Positions 63,143-64,000 of a DNA stretch of 64,000 bases are shown here, one piece after another. Made by a program: the position numbers and the translations under genes. Position 1 is the first letter of the stretch, and each line of letters opens with the position of its first letter. Source of the stretch: Cichorium intybus (taxonomy: Eukaryota; Streptophyta; Magnoliopsida; Asterales; Asteraceae); assembly GCA_023525715.1 (NCBI GenBank), contig CM042016.1:80335382-80399381 (forward strand), given 5' to 3'. The notes beneath the pieces were generated by a model, which searched no databases, had not been told where the DNA came from, and was given only the letters and a program-made list of their open reading frames with translations.

Positions 63143-64000
63143 CTGAACAAGAAGAATGAAGTTTTAATTAGAAATTATTAAATAATCCTTATATTCACCC
63201 AAGAATAAATATAAGGCTAGGATCCTACAATAACAATCTACAATATCGAAGAGGGATGCCGTAATCTTTATTGTAAATTTTATAAGGTAGGCGAATGACG
63301 ATTCAGCCAATTCCACCGCGGAAAAATAATCTAATTAAAATGGAATTCCTAGTTTATTTTGAGATTTATTCAACTTTTCAATAGCATGTTTTAATCTCGG
63401 GAATGCCCCGCTGTTTGTGACTGGGATACCGAGGATCACAAACCGGGTGTGAATAACCATGCAAATTCGCTCGGTACTCTCGAAGTCAATTGTCATATCT
63501 AATTAACGTGCCGGTTAACCACACACGCCCCGTTGATAATGACAAAATCGAGAAACCCATTGCGACTCTTTGCGGACCCCAGTTGGCGTGCTGGTAAACC
63601 ACACACGCTCCACTAACATTCCACAAAGTGCAATGTGTAATTCCATAGATTAGCACCAATTCACATTTTGAACCTAAAGTAACTAGATTGGGATTTGTTT
63701 AAAGTTCTAGTACTTTCAATTATAGCATTATACTTTTAAGAGGCTTAGCGGTTCTATTAAACCCGTTCGGCTAACGACACTTGACTGACCAGGAGAGCGG
63801 TGGGTAAGAGTAGATACCCATTAGACTGCCATTTTATAGGCAGTCTCCTTATACCCTCTTTATAGGACAGTTTTGTGAATGAGGCCTACTAACGGTAAGA
63901 CTAACCATTTAATCTTATATATAAATATTAACTTTTAATCATAAATATATAAGATATATTTTAATCTTATGAAAATATTTTAGAATTAATTTATTCTTAA
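63143..64000 (-). other. Copia 2 untranslated leader (partial)
   Basis: Collinear with 28891-29800 of copia 1. The duplicated 24-nt motif is at 63508-63531 and 63588-63611, again 80 bp apart. No coding sequence. Confidence 0.65.

Larger units (their letters stand above)
56015..64000 (-). mobile_element. Ty1/copia retrotransposon 2 (minus strand), 5' end beyond the window
   Basis: Same family as copia element 1: 768-bp 3' LTR (56015-56782), identical PPT, collinear pol, gag and leader. The 5' LTR, PBS and right TSD lie past 64000. A solo LTR (60377-61846) interrupts the protease/integrase region. Confidence 0.9.

Overview
The window is plant nuclear DNA, almost certainly from a eudicot. It is AT-rich, has U2-type introns and a plastid-type nuclear gene, and is packed with nested LTR retrotransposons, hAT-like MITEs, Helitron ends and very long (TA)n tracts. 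The species is not identifiable from sequence alone. Nothing looks prokaryotic: there are no operons, CRISPR arrays or rRNA, and no tRNA gene was seen.

Only one intact host gene was recognised: a five-exon gene at 46673-48996 predicted to encode a 255-residue plastid protein with a thioredoxin-like [2Fe-2S] ferredoxin domain followed by TPR-like helices. A broken copy of its first exon and proximal upstream DNA lies at about 2415-3067. About 42 kb of nested transposons separates the two copies. Two related MITEs in opposite orientation (45530-46417 and about 49377-50205) bracket the intact gene. The pseudogene keeps the empty site of the first MITE.

The transposon layers were worked out from target-site duplications (TSDs). 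An old LTR-like remnant (3068-3910, 16281-16742, 44687-45173) was hit by two elements. One is a complete Athila-type Ty3/gypsy element (3911-16280, TSD TTTAA). The other is a huge non-autonomous LTR element (16743-44681, TSD GAATC). Inside the Athila pol is a hAT MITE (9259-10112). Inside the large element are: a Helitron in its left LTR (to 20929), a hAT MITE (22196-23207, TSD ATACATGT), a Ty1/copia element (23303-32097, TSD GTAAC) that itself carries an Athila-type solo LTR (30496-31607, TSD GATCC), a nearly intact chromovirus of Tekay type (34961-42430, TSD ATACC), and a 390-bp TRIM in its right LTR (44157-44546). To the right of the gene are AT-rich intergenic DNA, a foldback MITE, a Helitron end, and a second copia element of the same family (56015 to beyond the window) interrupted by another solo LTR (60377-61846, TSD ACACA).

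The most interesting signal is regulatory or structural rather than protein-coding. A palindromic motif CGCG-N-CGCG occurs in pairs spaced almost exactly 22 bp apart, in the promoter-proximal U3 of several distinct LTR families and again in Athila non-coding DNA. A second signal is a tandem hairpin array in the solo LTR at 60706-60862, whose stems differ by compensatory base changes around a constant loop. Other periodic dyads are the 19-bp-period ACACGGGTCGTGT array, GACGTC sites at 11-bp spacing in the Tekay U3, the shared GTGGTTGAGACCAC hairpins, and an ATTCT-NNN-AGAAT cluster at 54723-55291. All positions and counts come from reading by eye; no alignment or database search was run.
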